Shown: positions 17,906-26,625, counted from the first letter of the stretch. The stretch is DNA of 64,000 nt from Poriferisodalis sp965208895 (GCF_965208895.1 NZ_OZ242363.1:62001-126000), one strand, 5' to 3'. Notes: generated from the sequence alone by a model not told the origin. Made by a program: numbers and translations.

Positions 17906-18331
17906 ATGACCACACCGACAGCAAAGATCATGAGCGCGGAGGCTCAGAACCTGGTGCGCAGGCCGAACTTCGCGCACCTCGCGACTGTCCGTGCGAACGG
18001 GTCGCCCAAGCTCGACCCGGTCTGGATCGACCTCGTCGACGAATCCACGGTGATCATGGCCACGGGTGAGGAGTCGCTCAAGACGCAGAACATCGTGCGC
18101 GATCCACGCGTGGCCATCTCGATCGTCGATATCGACAACCCCTACGAGGAGCTGCAGATGCGCGGTACGTGCGTGGTCGAGCCCGACGCCGATATGGCGG
18201 TCATCGACGCGCTGAGCCACAAGTACACGGGCAAACCGTTCCCGGCCCGTGGAGACACGGGCGTCGCGTTGCGGGTCACGGTCACCCAGTACTTGTACCA
18301 AGACCTGCCCTTCGAGCACACCCCGGTGTAG
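17906..18331 (+). CDS. PPOX-class F420-dependent oxidoreductase (pyridoxamine oxidase fold)
   Basis: This 141-residue split-barrel flavin/deazaflavin protein has the pattern FAHLATVRANGSPKLDPVW followed by DPRVAISIVD, as in F420-dependent PPOX reductases. Members bind F420, FMN or heme and reduce small molecules such as biliverdin analogues. Cofactor choice is inferred from similarity and from the presence of other F420-type enzymes in the window. It converges with the CotH-like gene; the 64-bp gap has no clear terminator. Confidence 0.87.
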   Translation: MTTPTAKIMSAEAQNLVRRPNFAHLATVRANGSPKLDPVWIDLVDESTVIMATGEESLKTQNIVRDPRVAISIVDIDNPYEELQMRGTCVVEPDADMAVIDALSHKYTGKPFPARGDTGVALRVTVTQYLYQDLPFEHTPV

Positions 18332-18395
18332 GCGGTCTCGACCTCAAACGCAGCACAGCACTCGCCACGACAGCGCCCAACGAGGCGCCGTCACG

Positions 18396-20726
18396 TCACG
18401 GCTGGTTGGCAGCGCCTGGCGTGGGTGCGTCGACCGTCTCGAATCGTCCGGTGACGTCGGGCACTCGGGCGTAGCTCTGGCTCGCACCCGACTGGCCGTC
18501 GTCCCAGTTGACGCTGGCGACGAGTGTCCCGTCCAGCAGCCAGATGCCCAGCTCTTCGTCGCTCCCGAGCGCGAAGCCGGGCCAGCCGTCCTTGTCGAGG
18601 CTGAATTGCATGTATGCACCTGGCTGGATGACTGTGCCGGCTGGGAAGGGCACTCGCTTCCCGACGTCCGTGAGATCGTCAGCCATCTCGAAGCCGTCGA
18701 GCGCTATGGGCACCCGCGATGCGTTGTGCAGCTCGAACCAGTCCAGCGGATCGCCCTTGGCGGCCACCTCATTGATGACCAACCCGACATCAAGCGGCGA
18801 ATCTGAAGGGTCGGCGCCCTGGGCGTCTGCGCCGCTGACGCCAGACGGCGATGGGGACCACCCGTATGCACCCGAGAAGGCACCGGCGATAGCGGCGCCG
18901 GGGGTCGTTCCGCCGCTCGACAGCTCCAGTACGCCCTCGGTGAACGGCGAGAAGCTGTCCGGCGACGACGCTCCCGCCGGGATCGACCAGATTCCTCCCG
19001 CAATGGCATCCACGCCGATGACCAGCGTTCGGCCCGCCACCAGCTGGCGCGGGTCGATGACCAACGACATTCCGTTGACCGAGCCGTCGGAATCGAGCCC
19101 TGCGACGACGATGGACGCAGGTCTGTCGATCTCCGGAAGCAGGATGCTCTCGTCGGGGTTGGCGTCACCGGCGAAAACCCCGATGCGGTCAATCGACTCG
19201 GGGGATCCGTCCAGCACCAGGTTGTGGATTGTTCCCTGCCCGAACGGATTGGGGCTCAAGTTGCTGCCCCAGGTCGTCTCAAAGGTGACCTCTAGGGTTC
19301 CTGACCCCCCGGTGGGCGGCGCAGTCAACGCGGTTTCGGGCCACTCGGCTTCGGGCCACTCGGGAGGCGCGGGCGAGAGATCTGCGAGGATTTCGGCTTT
19401 GCGTTTGGAGATGAAGGTCCGCAACCGCTCGGTGTCGGCCGCTGCCGTCCTGGCTTCGGCGGGAAGGGCGTGTTGCTGCACGATGGCGGCCATCTCGTCG
19501 ACCGCCGCCAACAGCTCGGTCTCGTCCCAGATGTCGTCCAGAAGCTGCTTCAGCCGTGCGACGTATTTCGCCCGCCAATCCGGGTGGTTGTACAAGCGGT
19601 TGGGAATGGCGGTAAGCGCCAGCACCGACGGCGGAGGATTGGAGATGTTGTCGAATGGATTGGGGTCGTCGGAAAGGTGGAATGTGCCGTCGGTGCCCCA
19701 CGGCATGAACACGAACCGGCCGTCGGGCACACGGTAGAACCAGTAGTTGTTGCGGTCGCCGGCGTAGCCGTCCCAGTGACCCACCAGTACTTCGGTCGCC
19801 CAGAACGACAGGAAGCGGTCGAGGTCGACGATCTCTTCCAGCGCCGCCAGTCCGGCCTCGGAAGGGTCGCTCAGGGCTGCGACCACGGCGTCGATGTCGG
19901 ACCAGTCGTCGGCGTTTTCGTTGGTCTTCTTCTCGAATGTGCCGCGGAACTCCGGCGTGAAGTCGCTGACCGTGCCTTCGTACAGGTTGCCTTCAGCACT
20001 CCCGAAATGGTGCAAGAGGAACGGGGCCTTGAACTCCTCGACGTGTACGTACAGCCCGAGATCGGTGCCGTTCACCGACACGGTGGCGAAGTTGCAGCGC
20101 GGTGCAGGGTTGCCAGCAGCGGCGAACACCCGGAACGACAGGCAGGTGTTGACCATCGAAGGGTCCTGAACGCTGTTGTTCAGGGTCATCCGGTTCATGC
20201 CCTCTGACAGGGATTGATCGTCGACGTACTTGTCGAAGCGGAGCTTGAGGGACGGCTTGGTGGAGCTCTGGGAGCCGACGAAACCCTTCTTGCGCACACC
20301 CACCGCTGCGTGCATCTGGCCGTCGACGGTCACCGTGGCGCTGAACCACGTGTAGATGCTGGCGAAGGGCCGCGAGAGGCCGTATTCCTCGATCTCCGCG
20401 AATACGTCCGCGAGGGTGCGAGTCTGGTGACGCAGGGTGTCCCAGTCCTCGACGGCGATCTCGATGCTGATGTCGAGCACGTGGCCGAGGTCGAAATAGG
20501 CCTCGCGCGGCAGGGCCTCGCCGTCCTCTCGAAGTGCTACTGACGCAGTGGTCGTAGAGGGGACCGCGTCCGGGGCGAGCTCGGTGGTGGACGGGGCTGC
20601 ATCGGAGGCGAGACTCGGGGCCGCCCGAACACCGTCGTCGGCCGTGCTGGTGCAGCCAGCCGCGATCATCGCGGCAGCCACGAGCACGGCGGCCAAGCGG
20701 CGCTGACGTCGAGCCCGTGATCGCAT
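18396..20726 (-). CDS. CotH-kinase-family surface lipoprotein with C-terminal lamin-tail domain
   Basis: The start ATG 20726 is fixed by GGGAGGTGG 5 nt upstream; the TTG at 20741 is less likely. The 776-residue protein opens with a lipoprotein signal ending in MIAAGC. Residues from about 65 to 440 match the CotH kinase-like fold, with YWFYRVPDGRFVFMPWGTDG as the conserved region. Residues from about 650 to 776 form a lamin-tail (LTD) beta domain (VGLVINEVAAKGDPLDWFEL). CotH-type proteins in spores phosphorylate coat proteins; outside spore formers they sit on the cell surface in polysaccharide-related roles that are poorly defined. The gene is divergent from a flavoprotein remnant and an MBL hydrolase. 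Confidence 0.88.
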   Translation of the reverse strand: MRSRARRQRRLAAVLVAAAMIAAGCTSTADDGVRAAPSLASDAAPSTTELAPDAVPSTTTASVALREDGEALPREAYFDLGHVLDISIEIAVEDWDTLRHQTRTLADVFAEIEEYGLSRPFASIYTWFSATVTVDGQMHAAVGVRKKGFVGSQSSTKPSLKLRFDKYVDDQSLSEGMNRMTLNNSVQDPSMVNTCLSFRVFAAAGNPAPRCNFATVSVNGTDLGLYVHVEEFKAPFLLHHFGSAEGNLYEGTVSDFTPEFRGTFEKKTNENADDWSDIDAVVAALSDPSEAGLAALEEIVDLDRFLSFWATEVLVGHWDGYAGDRNNYWFYRVPDGRFVFMPWGTDGTFHLSDDPNPFDNISNPPPSVLALTAIPNRLYNHPDWRAKYVARLKQLLDDIWDETELLAAVDEMAAIVQQHALPAEARTAAADTERLRTFISKRKAEILADLSPAPPEWPEAEWPETALTAPPTGGSGTLEVTFETTWGSNLSPNPFGQGTIHNLVLDGSPESIDRIGVFAGDANPDESILLPEIDRPASIVVAGLDSDGSVNGMSLVIDPRQLVAGRTLVIGVDAIAGGIWSIPAGASSPDSFSPFTEGVLELSSGGTTPGAAIAGAFSGAYGWSPSPSGVSGADAQGADPSDSPLDVGLVINEVAAKGDPLDWFELHNASRVPIALDGFEMADDLTDVGKRVPFPAGTVIQPGAYMQFSLDKDGWPGFALGSDEELGIWLLDGTLVASVNWDDGQSGASQSYARVPDVTGRFETVDAPTPGAANQP

Positions 20727-20837
20727 TCGTCCACCTCCCAACGTCAGCGAGACGTGAGCGGACCATATCGGTAGGCCTCATCGGGTATCGCGGTCAGCCC
20801 GCTTCGCTGTCCCCAGGTGCCCTTTAGGGTTGCGGCC

Positions 20838-20993
20838 GTGTCAGCGACACCCGCCGATCGACAGCACTACGACGCGATCGTCGTCGGCGGAGGGCCGGTC
20901 GGCAGCATCGCGAGCCTGCGTCGCCTTTCAGCAGACCTCACGCTGACCGCCGCCTCCGAGAATACGGGGAGAATCGCATGGACATCGTGCTGA
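20838..20993 (+). pseudogene. Remnant of an FAD/NAD(P)-binding oxidoreductase N-terminus
   Basis: A 51-codon frame starting at GTG 20838 contains a clear Rossmann dinucleotide-binding start (YDAIVVGGGPVGSIASL) and then ends at TGA 20991-20993, inside the first codons of the MBL gene. A functional flavoprotein needs several hundred more residues, so this is a decayed fragment left by deletion. The MBL gene now begins within it. Confidence 0.6.
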
Positions 20994-21799
20994 CCGGGAC
21001 GGGCTCGCCGCTGCCTGACGCCAACCGAGCCGGTCCGTCGACGCTGGTCAAGGCCGGCGACACGCACATCCTCATCGACGCCGGCCGTGGCACCGTCATG
21101 CGCATGGCCGGCGGCGGCTCGCTGCCGATCTTCCTGAGTGCGGTGCTGATCACCCACCTGCACAGCGACCATGTGTGTGCGCTCAACGACGTGATCACAA
21201 CCCACTGGATCATGAGCCAGGGCAACGCGACCCTGCAGGTGTACGGCCCGCCGGGCACGGCGAAATTCGTCGAACGCCAGATGGGCGCCCTCGAAGCCGA
21301 CATCGGCTACCGCATCGAGCACCACGACACGCTGGTCAACGGCCCGAGAGTCGAAGTGACCGAGTTGGAAGCGGGAGACACCTTCGACGTCAACGACGTT
21401 CACGTCAGCACTGCGGCCACCGATCATGCACCGGTGCGGCCCACGCTCGGATACCGGCTTGCCCATGACGGCGCTGTGGCCGCCGTGGTCGGCGACACCG
21501 TGCCGTGCGACGGCGTGGACGAGCTGGCAGCGGGTGCCGACGCCTATGTACAGACCGTCATACGGAAGGACTTGGTCGAGCTGAGCCCCAACGAGATGTT
21601 CCAGGACATCGGTGACTACCACTCCGGCGTGGTCGAAGCGGCGCAGACTGCGGCCAGAGTCGGCGCCAAGCGATTGGTGCTGACGCACATGGTCCCCGCG
21701 CCCACCCCCGAGCAGTACCCCGAATGGATCGAGCTGGCCGCGGCGCACTTCGACGGCGAGATCGTCATCGGTGACGACCTCACGACGATCGCACTCTGA
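20978..21799 (+). CDS. MBL-fold metallo-hydrolase, RNase Z-like
   Basis: This 273-residue protein has the metallo-beta-lactamase zinc motif THLHSDH (about residues 53-59). A later ATDHAPVRP segment and LTHM supply the remaining ligands. Its start (IVLTGTGSPLPDANRAGPS) is like the RNase Z/ElaC branch and related sulfatase-like or arylesterase hydrolases. The region needed for tRNA 3' processing is not recognisable, so a small-molecule hydrolase is more likely. Gene order suggests it may be transcribed with the two genes downstream (53-bp gap). Confidence 0.87.
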   Translation: MDIVLTGTGSPLPDANRAGPSTLVKAGDTHILIDAGRGTVMRMAGGGSLPIFLSAVLITHLHSDHVCALNDVITTHWIMSQGNATLQVYGPPGTAKFVERQMGALEADIGYRIEHHDTLVNGPRVEVTELEAGDTFDVNDVHVSTAATDHAPVRPTLGYRLAHDGAVAAVVGDTVPCDGVDELAAGADAYVQTVIRKDLVELSPNEMFQDIGDYHSGVVEAAQTAARVGAKRLVLTHMVPAPTPEQYPEWIELAAAHFDGEIVIGDDLTTIAL

Positions 21800-21852
21800 G
21801 CCGCTCAACACCGACGCCATACACTCGCCGGCCTGCCAGAGACTGGAATCCC

Positions 21853-22506
21853 ATGACAGCGACCGCCGACTCCATCCCAGTCGCCTACACGCCCACCGGG
21901 GGCTGGACGCGATGGCCGCCGCCGATCCTGACGGGTTGCACCGAGCCGTTGTGCGACGGTGCGCCGGACATGCGGGGTTTCTGGCGGACCATCGAGGTTG
22001 TCGCCGACGGCGCCATCCAGCCTGAACATCCTGCACTCGGGCACGTGCAGCGGATCGAGCAAGCTGCTGATCGGGTGGTGGTGACCGGCGCCGGCATCAT
22101 TCACGACATGCGCTGTGACGGGACACTGCGCAATGGCGTCCATGACGTAGCCGAGTTCGACAAGTCGGTCGAGATCCACGTGATCGCCAGCTTCGAGGAC
22201 GGTGTCCACGTGCTGCGGCCGCACGGTCTCGACTCAGAGGCTGAGCCGGAAGGCGAAGCCGTGGCCCGAGCGGCCCGTGAGCGCAGCGAACAAGAGCGGG
22301 AAACAACAGACGACGCGACGAGGAAGATCGCCTCGCGGCGCAGCCTCTTGGGCACCGGCCCCATCGAGGTACGCCGCAGGCGTGAGGGCGAGCACCTCAT
22401 ATGGGACTACCTGGGATTCACCGCCCGCCTGCAACGGATCGCCCCGCCCGACGCGGACCCACAATTCGTCTTCGCCGAAATCGAGTCACAGGAGCAATCA
22501 CCATGA
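21853..22506 (+). CDS. Uncharacterised protein translationally coupled to a dehalogenase-like hydrolase
   Basis: I do not recognise this 217-residue protein. It has no signal peptide or membrane segment. An early stretch (GWTRWPPPILTGCTEPLCDG) is rich in Trp, Pro and Cys. The middle is beta-like, with a strongly charged helix at about 132-160. The C-terminus has WDYLGFTARLQRI. The start ATG 21853 is taken from the longest plausible frame. Its stop overlaps the next start by ATGA (22503-22506), so it is made together with the hydrolase and may chaperone it or act in the same pathway. Confidence 0.7.
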   Translation: MTATADSIPVAYTPTGGWTRWPPPILTGCTEPLCDGAPDMRGFWRTIEVVADGAIQPEHPALGHVQRIEQAADRVVVTGAGIIHDMRCDGTLRNGVHDVAEFDKSVEIHVIASFEDGVHVLRPHGLDSEAEPEGEAVARAARERSEQERETTDDATRKIASRRSLLGTGPIEVRRRREGEHLIWDYLGFTARLQRIAPPDADPQFVFAEIESQEQSP

Positions 22507-23411
22507 AGATCCTCCGCACGCCCGACGAGTGCTTCGCCGATCTGGCGGGCTACGACTTCGAGCCGCACTACGTCGAGATCGGTGACGGCGAGGACGGAAC
22601 GCTGCGTGTCCACTACCTCGACGAGGGACCGTCCGACGCCGACCCGGTGCTGCTGTTGCACGGCGAGCCGTCGTGGGCGTATCTGTACCGCCACATGATC
22701 GGGCCTATCGCCGAAGCCGGGCACCGGGTGATCGTGCCGGACCAAGTCGGCTTCGGCCGCAGCGACAAGCCCGCCGAGCAGTCCGACTACAGCTACGCCC
22801 GCCACGTGGCGTGGATGTCGAGCCTGATCTTCGACGCGCTGGACCTGCGCGACATCACCTTCTTCGGCCAGGACTGGGGCGGTCTGATCGGCCTGCGGCT
22901 CGTCACGGCGCAGCCGGACCGGTTCGCCCGAGTGGCGATAGCCAACACGGGCCTGCCCACCGGGGACCGTCAGCCCAGCGAAGCCTTCATGAACTGGCAG
23001 AAATTCGCTCGGGAGTCACCGGTCTTCCCGATCGGCGACATCGTGAACGGCGGGTGCCTCACGGAGTTCCCCGCCGACGTCATCGCCGCCTACGACGCGC
23101 CGTTCCCGGACGACTCGTACAAGTCCGGCGCACGCGCCTGGCCGTCGCATGTGTGCACATCTCCCGACGATCCCGAGGCTCAGCCGAACCGCGAGGCGTG
23201 GGGTGTGCTGGCGCAGTTCGAAAAGCCGTTCCTGTGCTGTTTCAGCGATAGCGACCCCGTGACCGCTGGAGCCGACAAGCCGTTCCGTCGGATGGTTCCG
23301 GGCGCCCAGAACCAAGCGCATGTCACCATTGAAGGCGCGTCGCACTTCCTGCAGGAAGACAAGGGACCCGAGTTGGCCCAGGTGCTCATCGACTTCATCG
23401 CAGCCGACTGA
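22503..23411 (+). CDS. Haloalkane dehalogenase (DhlA-like alpha/beta hydrolase)
   Basis: From ATG 22503 the protein has 302 residues and the full haloalkane dehalogenase signature. It has HGEPSW (53-58), nucleophile D124 followed by halide-binding W125 in GQDWGG, a second candidate halide Trp at W165, an acid in FSDSDPV (D249/D251) and catalytic H281 in ASHFLQED. Such enzymes replace a terminal halogen of an alkane by hydroxyl, releasing halide. The Glu after HG matches the DhlA branch. It is coupled to the unknown protein upstream by ATGA. It is the better-supported dehalogenase of the two in this window. Confidence 0.9.
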   Translation: MKILRTPDECFADLAGYDFEPHYVEIGDGEDGTLRVHYLDEGPSDADPVLLLHGEPSWAYLYRHMIGPIAEAGHRVIVPDQVGFGRSDKPAEQSDYSYARHVAWMSSLIFDALDLRDITFFGQDWGGLIGLRLVTAQPDRFARVAIANTGLPTGDRQPSEAFMNWQKFARESPVFPIGDIVNGGCLTEFPADVIAAYDAPFPDDSYKSGARAWPSHVCTSPDDPEAQPNREAWGVLAQFEKPFLCCFSDSDPVTAGADKPFRRMVPGAQNQAHVTIEGASHFLQEDKGPELAQVLIDFIAAD

Positions 23412-23770
23412 GAACAAACTCACCCGCTCCGCGACGGAGACGAGACAAGTTCGGTCGCGGCATGATCGCGGGCTATTGCTGGTCGCACAGCAGTGATGAT
23501 GGGCGGCCACGGCAAGGAACGCGTAGTCGCTCCGCAGGTCCACGGGCGCGCTCGCCACTTCGGTCCGCAGCCGAACGCGCTATTCGCTGAGGTCGCACGA
23601 GAGACGGTCTGCATCGCACTCCCGCAGCGATGGGATTACTGCCCACAGACCTCCTGAGACACGCTGTGATTGTCTGAATCCACTGGTCAGTCGCTGTTTC
23701 GAGGTGTATCTGAAACGTTCGTATCGTATGCAGCCATCGACGGCGCGTCAAGCTGGTTCGCAGGGATACG
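23412..23770. other. Gene-poor stretch at the left edge of the candidate island
   Basis: No convincing gene lies here. A minus-strand frame over 23473-23850 is Arg/Thr-rich without recognisable domains and overlaps the recombinase tail. The stretch contains a short hairpin after the dehalogenase stop (CTCCG/CGGAG near 23427-23439) and the left 43-nt direct repeat at 23453-23495. Confidence 0.5.
23453..23495 (+). repeat. Left direct repeat, candidate attachment site of the island
   Basis: This 43-nt segment matches 28631-28673 at 39 positions. It contains the codons for MIAGYCWSHS, the same start as the dimethylformamidase-like protein (MIAGYCWPHS), and then diverges abruptly. It looks like the truncated 5' end of that gene or an attL-type junction. 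Confidence 0.6.
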
Positions 23771-24532
23771 TCACGCGGCCCGCGGCGGCGGCGGGTCGTT
23801 GTCGCGGCTTGGGGGGAGTTGGGCGCGGTCGTGCGCTTCGGCGCGATCACGGGTTGCTTGGTCGTGGGCGATGGTGCGCATCAGGGACTGAACCGATGAG
23901 CGGCTCCATGTCGTCTTGCCTGTGGGAGTCAGTATCCCGAGTGAGGTGAGCTCGGCAGCGATCTGCGCGAGGCTGCGGCCTTCGGCGCGCGCATGCGAGG
24001 CGAGGGTCTTGGTGGCCTCGTCATGTTGGCTGGGCCGCCCGAGGCGCACGCCGCGGCTGCGGGCGATCGCCAGCGCCTCGGTGGTGCGGGCGCTTGCCAT
24101 AGCGGACTCGAACTCCGAGATAAGGGCGCGAACGCCTATGAATAGGTGGCTTTCGGGGCACGCGAGACCGACTGGGGCGTCAAGCGCGGCGAGCGTCCAG
24201 CCCTCGATCTCGGCGCGTTCGTAGAGACGCAGCAACTCGATCGTCGAGCGCGCGAGGCGGTCCGAGCGTGCCACGGCGAGCACTTGGATGCGTCCCTCTC
24301 GAAGCTGCTCGAGCGCAGCGCGAAGTCGAGGCCTTCGCTGGGTGGGCGTCCTGCCCGAGACGGCGTCGTCGGTGATCCGCTCGATGATCTGCCAGCCGCG
24401 GTCGGCTGCTGCTCGGTCCACGGCGCAGTGCTGAGCTTCGGTGCTGAGGCCTGACTCGGCCTGTGCGCCGGTGGACACCCGTGCATATGAGACCGCCTTC
24501 AAGCGGCGGGATACGTGTGCTTGTTCAGTCAT
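23771..24532 (-). CDS. Serine recombinase (resolvase/invertase family)
   Basis: Translation from ATG 24532 gives 253 residues. The catalytic domain has AVSYARVSTGAQAESGLSTE (nucleophile Ser in the ARVST motif), an ARSDRLARS segment, and the long E-helix with EFESAMASARTTEALAIARS. A C-terminal recombinase/HTH region follows (AEGRSLAQIAAELTSLGILT). It is smaller than large phage integrases (more than 450 residues) and like Tn3-type or genomic-island resolvases. It lies inside the direct repeats at 23453 and 28631 and is the likely mobility gene of that segment. It is divergent from the secreted repeat protein. Confidence 0.9.
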   Translation of the reverse strand: MTEQAHVSRRLKAVSYARVSTGAQAESGLSTEAQHCAVDRAAADRGWQIIERITDDAVSGRTPTQRRPRLRAALEQLREGRIQVLAVARSDRLARSTIELLRLYERAEIEGWTLAALDAPVGLACPESHLFIGVRALISEFESAMASARTTEALAIARSRGVRLGRPSQHDEATKTLASHARAEGRSLAQIAAELTSLGILTPTGKTTWSRSSVQSLMRTIAHDQATRDRAEAHDRAQLPPSRDNDPPPPRAA

Positions 24533-24680
24533 GGAACAACGGTGCCCGTTCTGTATCCGAAATGAAGGATTCGCGATCACGTCGGCATCGCGGGCGGTAT
24601 CACTTGCATGGGTCCCTCTCCGGCGCCGACGAGGTCGCGGATCGCTCACATCAGCCGATCCGCTCACCAAGGACCCTCCA

Positions 24681-26057
24681 ATGCCCAAACGGACTCTCGC
24701 GGCGCTGCTGGCGCTGCTCGTCGTTGCGTCAACGCTCGCCGTGGTCGCGCAACCCGCAGCGGCGCACAGCCAGACCAAGACCGTGCAGCGCTGCGCCTAT
24801 GACCCCTTCGCCGGCCAGCAGTGCTGGACCGAGACCGTCAACGTCTCCCACGTCCACAGATGCCCCGCAGGCATGACCGGCACCCCCCCCAGCTGCTACG
24901 CCCCGCCGCCCGCAAACACCGAGCCGCGCGACACCAGAACGAGCGAGCAAGCCGCCGAGGACGAGCGCAAACGCGAACAAGCAGAGGCCGAGCGCAAGCG
25001 CATCGCAGCCGAGGAAGAGCGCAAGCGCCTAGAGGCCGAGGAAGAGCGCAAGCGCCTAGAGGCCGAGGAAGAGCGCAAGCGCATCGCAGCCGAGGAAGAG
25101 CGCAAGCGCCTAGAGGCCGAGGAAGAGCGCAAGCGCATCGCAGCCGAGGAAGAGCGCAAGCGCCTAGAGGCCGAGGAAGAGCGCAAGCGCATCGCAGCCG
25201 AGGAAGAGCGCAAGCGCCTAGAGGCCGAGGAAGAGCGCAAAACCACCACGACCGACATCTGCGGCGACTACGCAGAAAACCTGATCGACGCGCTCAACAA
25301 GGTCAACGACGGCACCAACACCCCGCCCACGCTGCCCACCCAGCCCGCCCAGTGCGAAGGCTCCGATGGGATCGCAGCGGCAATGAGCAAGCTCAAGGCT
25401 CTGCACGACGCCGCGGTTAGCAAGCTGATCGACGCGCTCGAGGCTCTGAACGACCGCGCGTATAGCGGGCTGATCGACGCGCTCGAGGCTCTGGGCGACC
25501 CGCCCGACCCCGGCGACCTGGCCGTGGAACTCGGCCAGGAGCTGGAGGATCTCTGGGACGAATCCCCGACCGAGGCCAAAGTGGTCATCGCGGCTGCGGC
25601 GTCCACCGTGGGATGCGGCGTGCTGGTCCTCGCAATCACCAAGACCACCGTCGCGTCGGGAGGTGCAGCAGCGCCGGGCTGGGTCGCGTGGATCGCGTCT
25701 CCGGCGGGCAAAATAACCGTGGACGCCACATGCACAGCGGCAGTGACTGCTGCTGTCATCGCGGTACAGCACTTTGCTAGCCGGAACGACGACGACGCGG
25801 CCGACGACGACGCGGCCGACGACGACGCGGCCGACGACGACGCGGCCGACGACGACGCGGCCGACGACGACGCGGCCGACGAGAACTCGGCGGGCAGCTA
25901 CTGCGGCCCGTGGACAGCGTTCGCGTGGCGCCCGGGTCGCGGCGGGGTTACTCTGTTCGTGAACGGTGCCGGATACAGCCAGTACCAAAGCAGCTACGAC
26001 AACCGAGATTGGGCCATCGAGCAATGCGAAGCGGCCCTCGCCGGCCTCGGCCAATGA
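24681..26057 (+). CDS. Secreted repeat protein with charged helix, hydrophobic core and DDDAA tract
   Basis: From ATG 24681 (AAGGA upstream) the 458-residue protein has a signal peptide (cleavage likely near residue 29). A Cys-containing head comes next (about 30-80). A charged helix (about 92-187) is built from nine-residue units AEEERKRLE or AEEERKRIA. Repeated LIDALEAL helices follow (about 200-271), then two Gly/Ala-rich hydrophobic segments (about 300-322 and 333-366), six DDDAA units, and a 55-residue tail with two Cys. No family was recognised. Single charged helices of this type act as rigid spacers, and the hydrophobic pair could insert in a membrane, so a surface or toxin-like role is possible. 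It is coupled by ATGA to the next gene. Confidence 0.8.
   Translation: MPKRTLAALLALLVVASTLAVVAQPAAAHSQTKTVQRCAYDPFAGQQCWTETVNVSHVHRCPAGMTGTPPSCYAPPPANTEPRDTRTSEQAAEDERKREQAEAERKRIAAEEERKRLEAEEERKRLEAEEERKRIAAEEERKRLEAEEERKRIAAEEERKRLEAEEERKRIAAEEERKRLEAEEERKTTTTDICGDYAENLIDALNKVNDGTNTPPTLPTQPAQCEGSDGIAAAMSKLKALHDAAVSKLIDALEALNDRAYSGLIDALEALGDPPDPGDLAVELGQELEDLWDESPTEAKVVIAAAASTVGCGVLVLAITKTTVASGGAAAPGWVAWIASPAGKITVDATCTAAVTAAVIAVQHFASRNDDDAADDDAADDDAADDDAADDDAADDDAADENSAGSYCGPWTAFAWRPGRGGVTLFVNGAGYSQYQSSYDNRDWAIEQCEAALAGLGQ
24981..25241 (+). repeat. Tandem 27-bp coding repeats
   Basis: About nine and a half copies of a 27-bp unit encode alternating AEEERKRLE and AEEERKRIA blocks of the secreted protein. 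Units are almost identical at DNA level, which implies recent expansion and likely copy-number variation. Confidence 0.9.
25788..25877 (+). repeat. Six perfect 15-bp coding repeats (DDDAA)
   Basis: Six identical copies of GACGACGACGCGGCC lie head to tail, encoding an acidic linker before the C-terminal domain. Perfect identity suggests slippage-prone DNA. Confidence 0.92.
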
Positions 26058-26335
26058 GCGCCCCGAACTACCCTGAACCCATGAACACACCCATGAACAC
26101 GACGCAGGCCTACGCTTCGCCAACCCGGTTGTCCGTCTGGTCATTCGTCGGGTTGTTGGCGTTTGGTTTCATGGTGTCCTTGGCGATCTTTTACGCGGTG
26201 GACACTCTCGGTGTTCCGCCGTTGGCCATATTGGTCGCGTGCCCGTGCTTCCTGGTTGTGTGTGGCACCGTCGGCACGAGACGGGTGCTGCGCCGCCGTG
26301 AGGCTGCGAGGGCAGAGCCTTCGGGCGTGCAGTGA
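26054..26335 (+). CDS. Small two-segment membrane protein
   Basis: This 93-residue protein starts in an ATGA overlap with the secreted repeat protein. It has two hydrophobic stretches, at about residues 27-49 (VWSFVGLLAFGFMVSLAIFY) and 54-73, followed by a basic Arg-rich tail that should stay in the cytosol. No family was recognised. Coupling to an exported protein with hydrophobic segments suggests a partner role such as anchor, immunity or export helper; this is inference. Confidence 0.72.
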   Translation: MSAPNYPEPMNTPMNTTQAYASPTRLSVWSFVGLLAFGFMVSLAIFYAVDTLGVPPLAILVACPCFLVVCGTVGTRRVLRRREAARAEPSGVQ

Positions 26336-26383
26336 GTCTCTGCGCTTAGGCGTGACAGCGCTAGCACTCGCAAGAACTGAGGG

Positions 26384-26411
26384 GAACCCGTCGGCTTCGG
26401 TCGGCGGGTTC
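26384..26411 (+). terminator. 12-bp hairpin with a TTCG tetraloop
   Basis: GAACCCGTCGGC (26384-26395), TTCG and GTCGGCGGGTTC (26400-26411) form a 12-bp stem with two G-U pairs, capped by a C(UUCG)G tetraloop, one of the most stable RNA loops. It lies 48 bp after the small membrane protein gene, and TCTGCTGT follows. It most likely ends the two-gene operon. The rest of 26336-26625 holds nothing else I can identify. Confidence 0.6.
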
Positions 26412-26625
26412 TCTGCTGTATGGCCTACAGGGACACTCAGCGAACGGGCTTCGACGCCTAGAAACGGTCCTAACGCAATGTCCTAACTGGCAGAGAAAGC
26501 CCAGTAACTATGCGGGTTAGCTCTGCGGGTTGGAGGCGCTGTGGCGGGTCGTCGTTGTCGGCGTGAGCGCTCGCCGCTTGACAAGGGAACGTCCGACACT
26601 CCCTCCGATGTGAATTTCGGGGCGT

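Noticed and set aside
18508..19737. 409-codon open frame on the plus strand inside the CotH-like gene
   Set aside because: It is a Ser/Pro/Thr-rich shadow of the minus-strand gene, without domains; the opposite strand has a signal, CotH and LTD domains and a strong ribosome site.
23473..23850. 125-codon minus-strand frame next to the recombinase
   Set aside because: Arg/Thr-rich, no recognisable domain, and it overlaps the recombinase C-terminus in another frame.
24981..25241. Tandem repeats considered as a CRISPR array
   Set aside because: Units are contiguous 27-mers without spacers, keep the reading frame and encode a charged helix.
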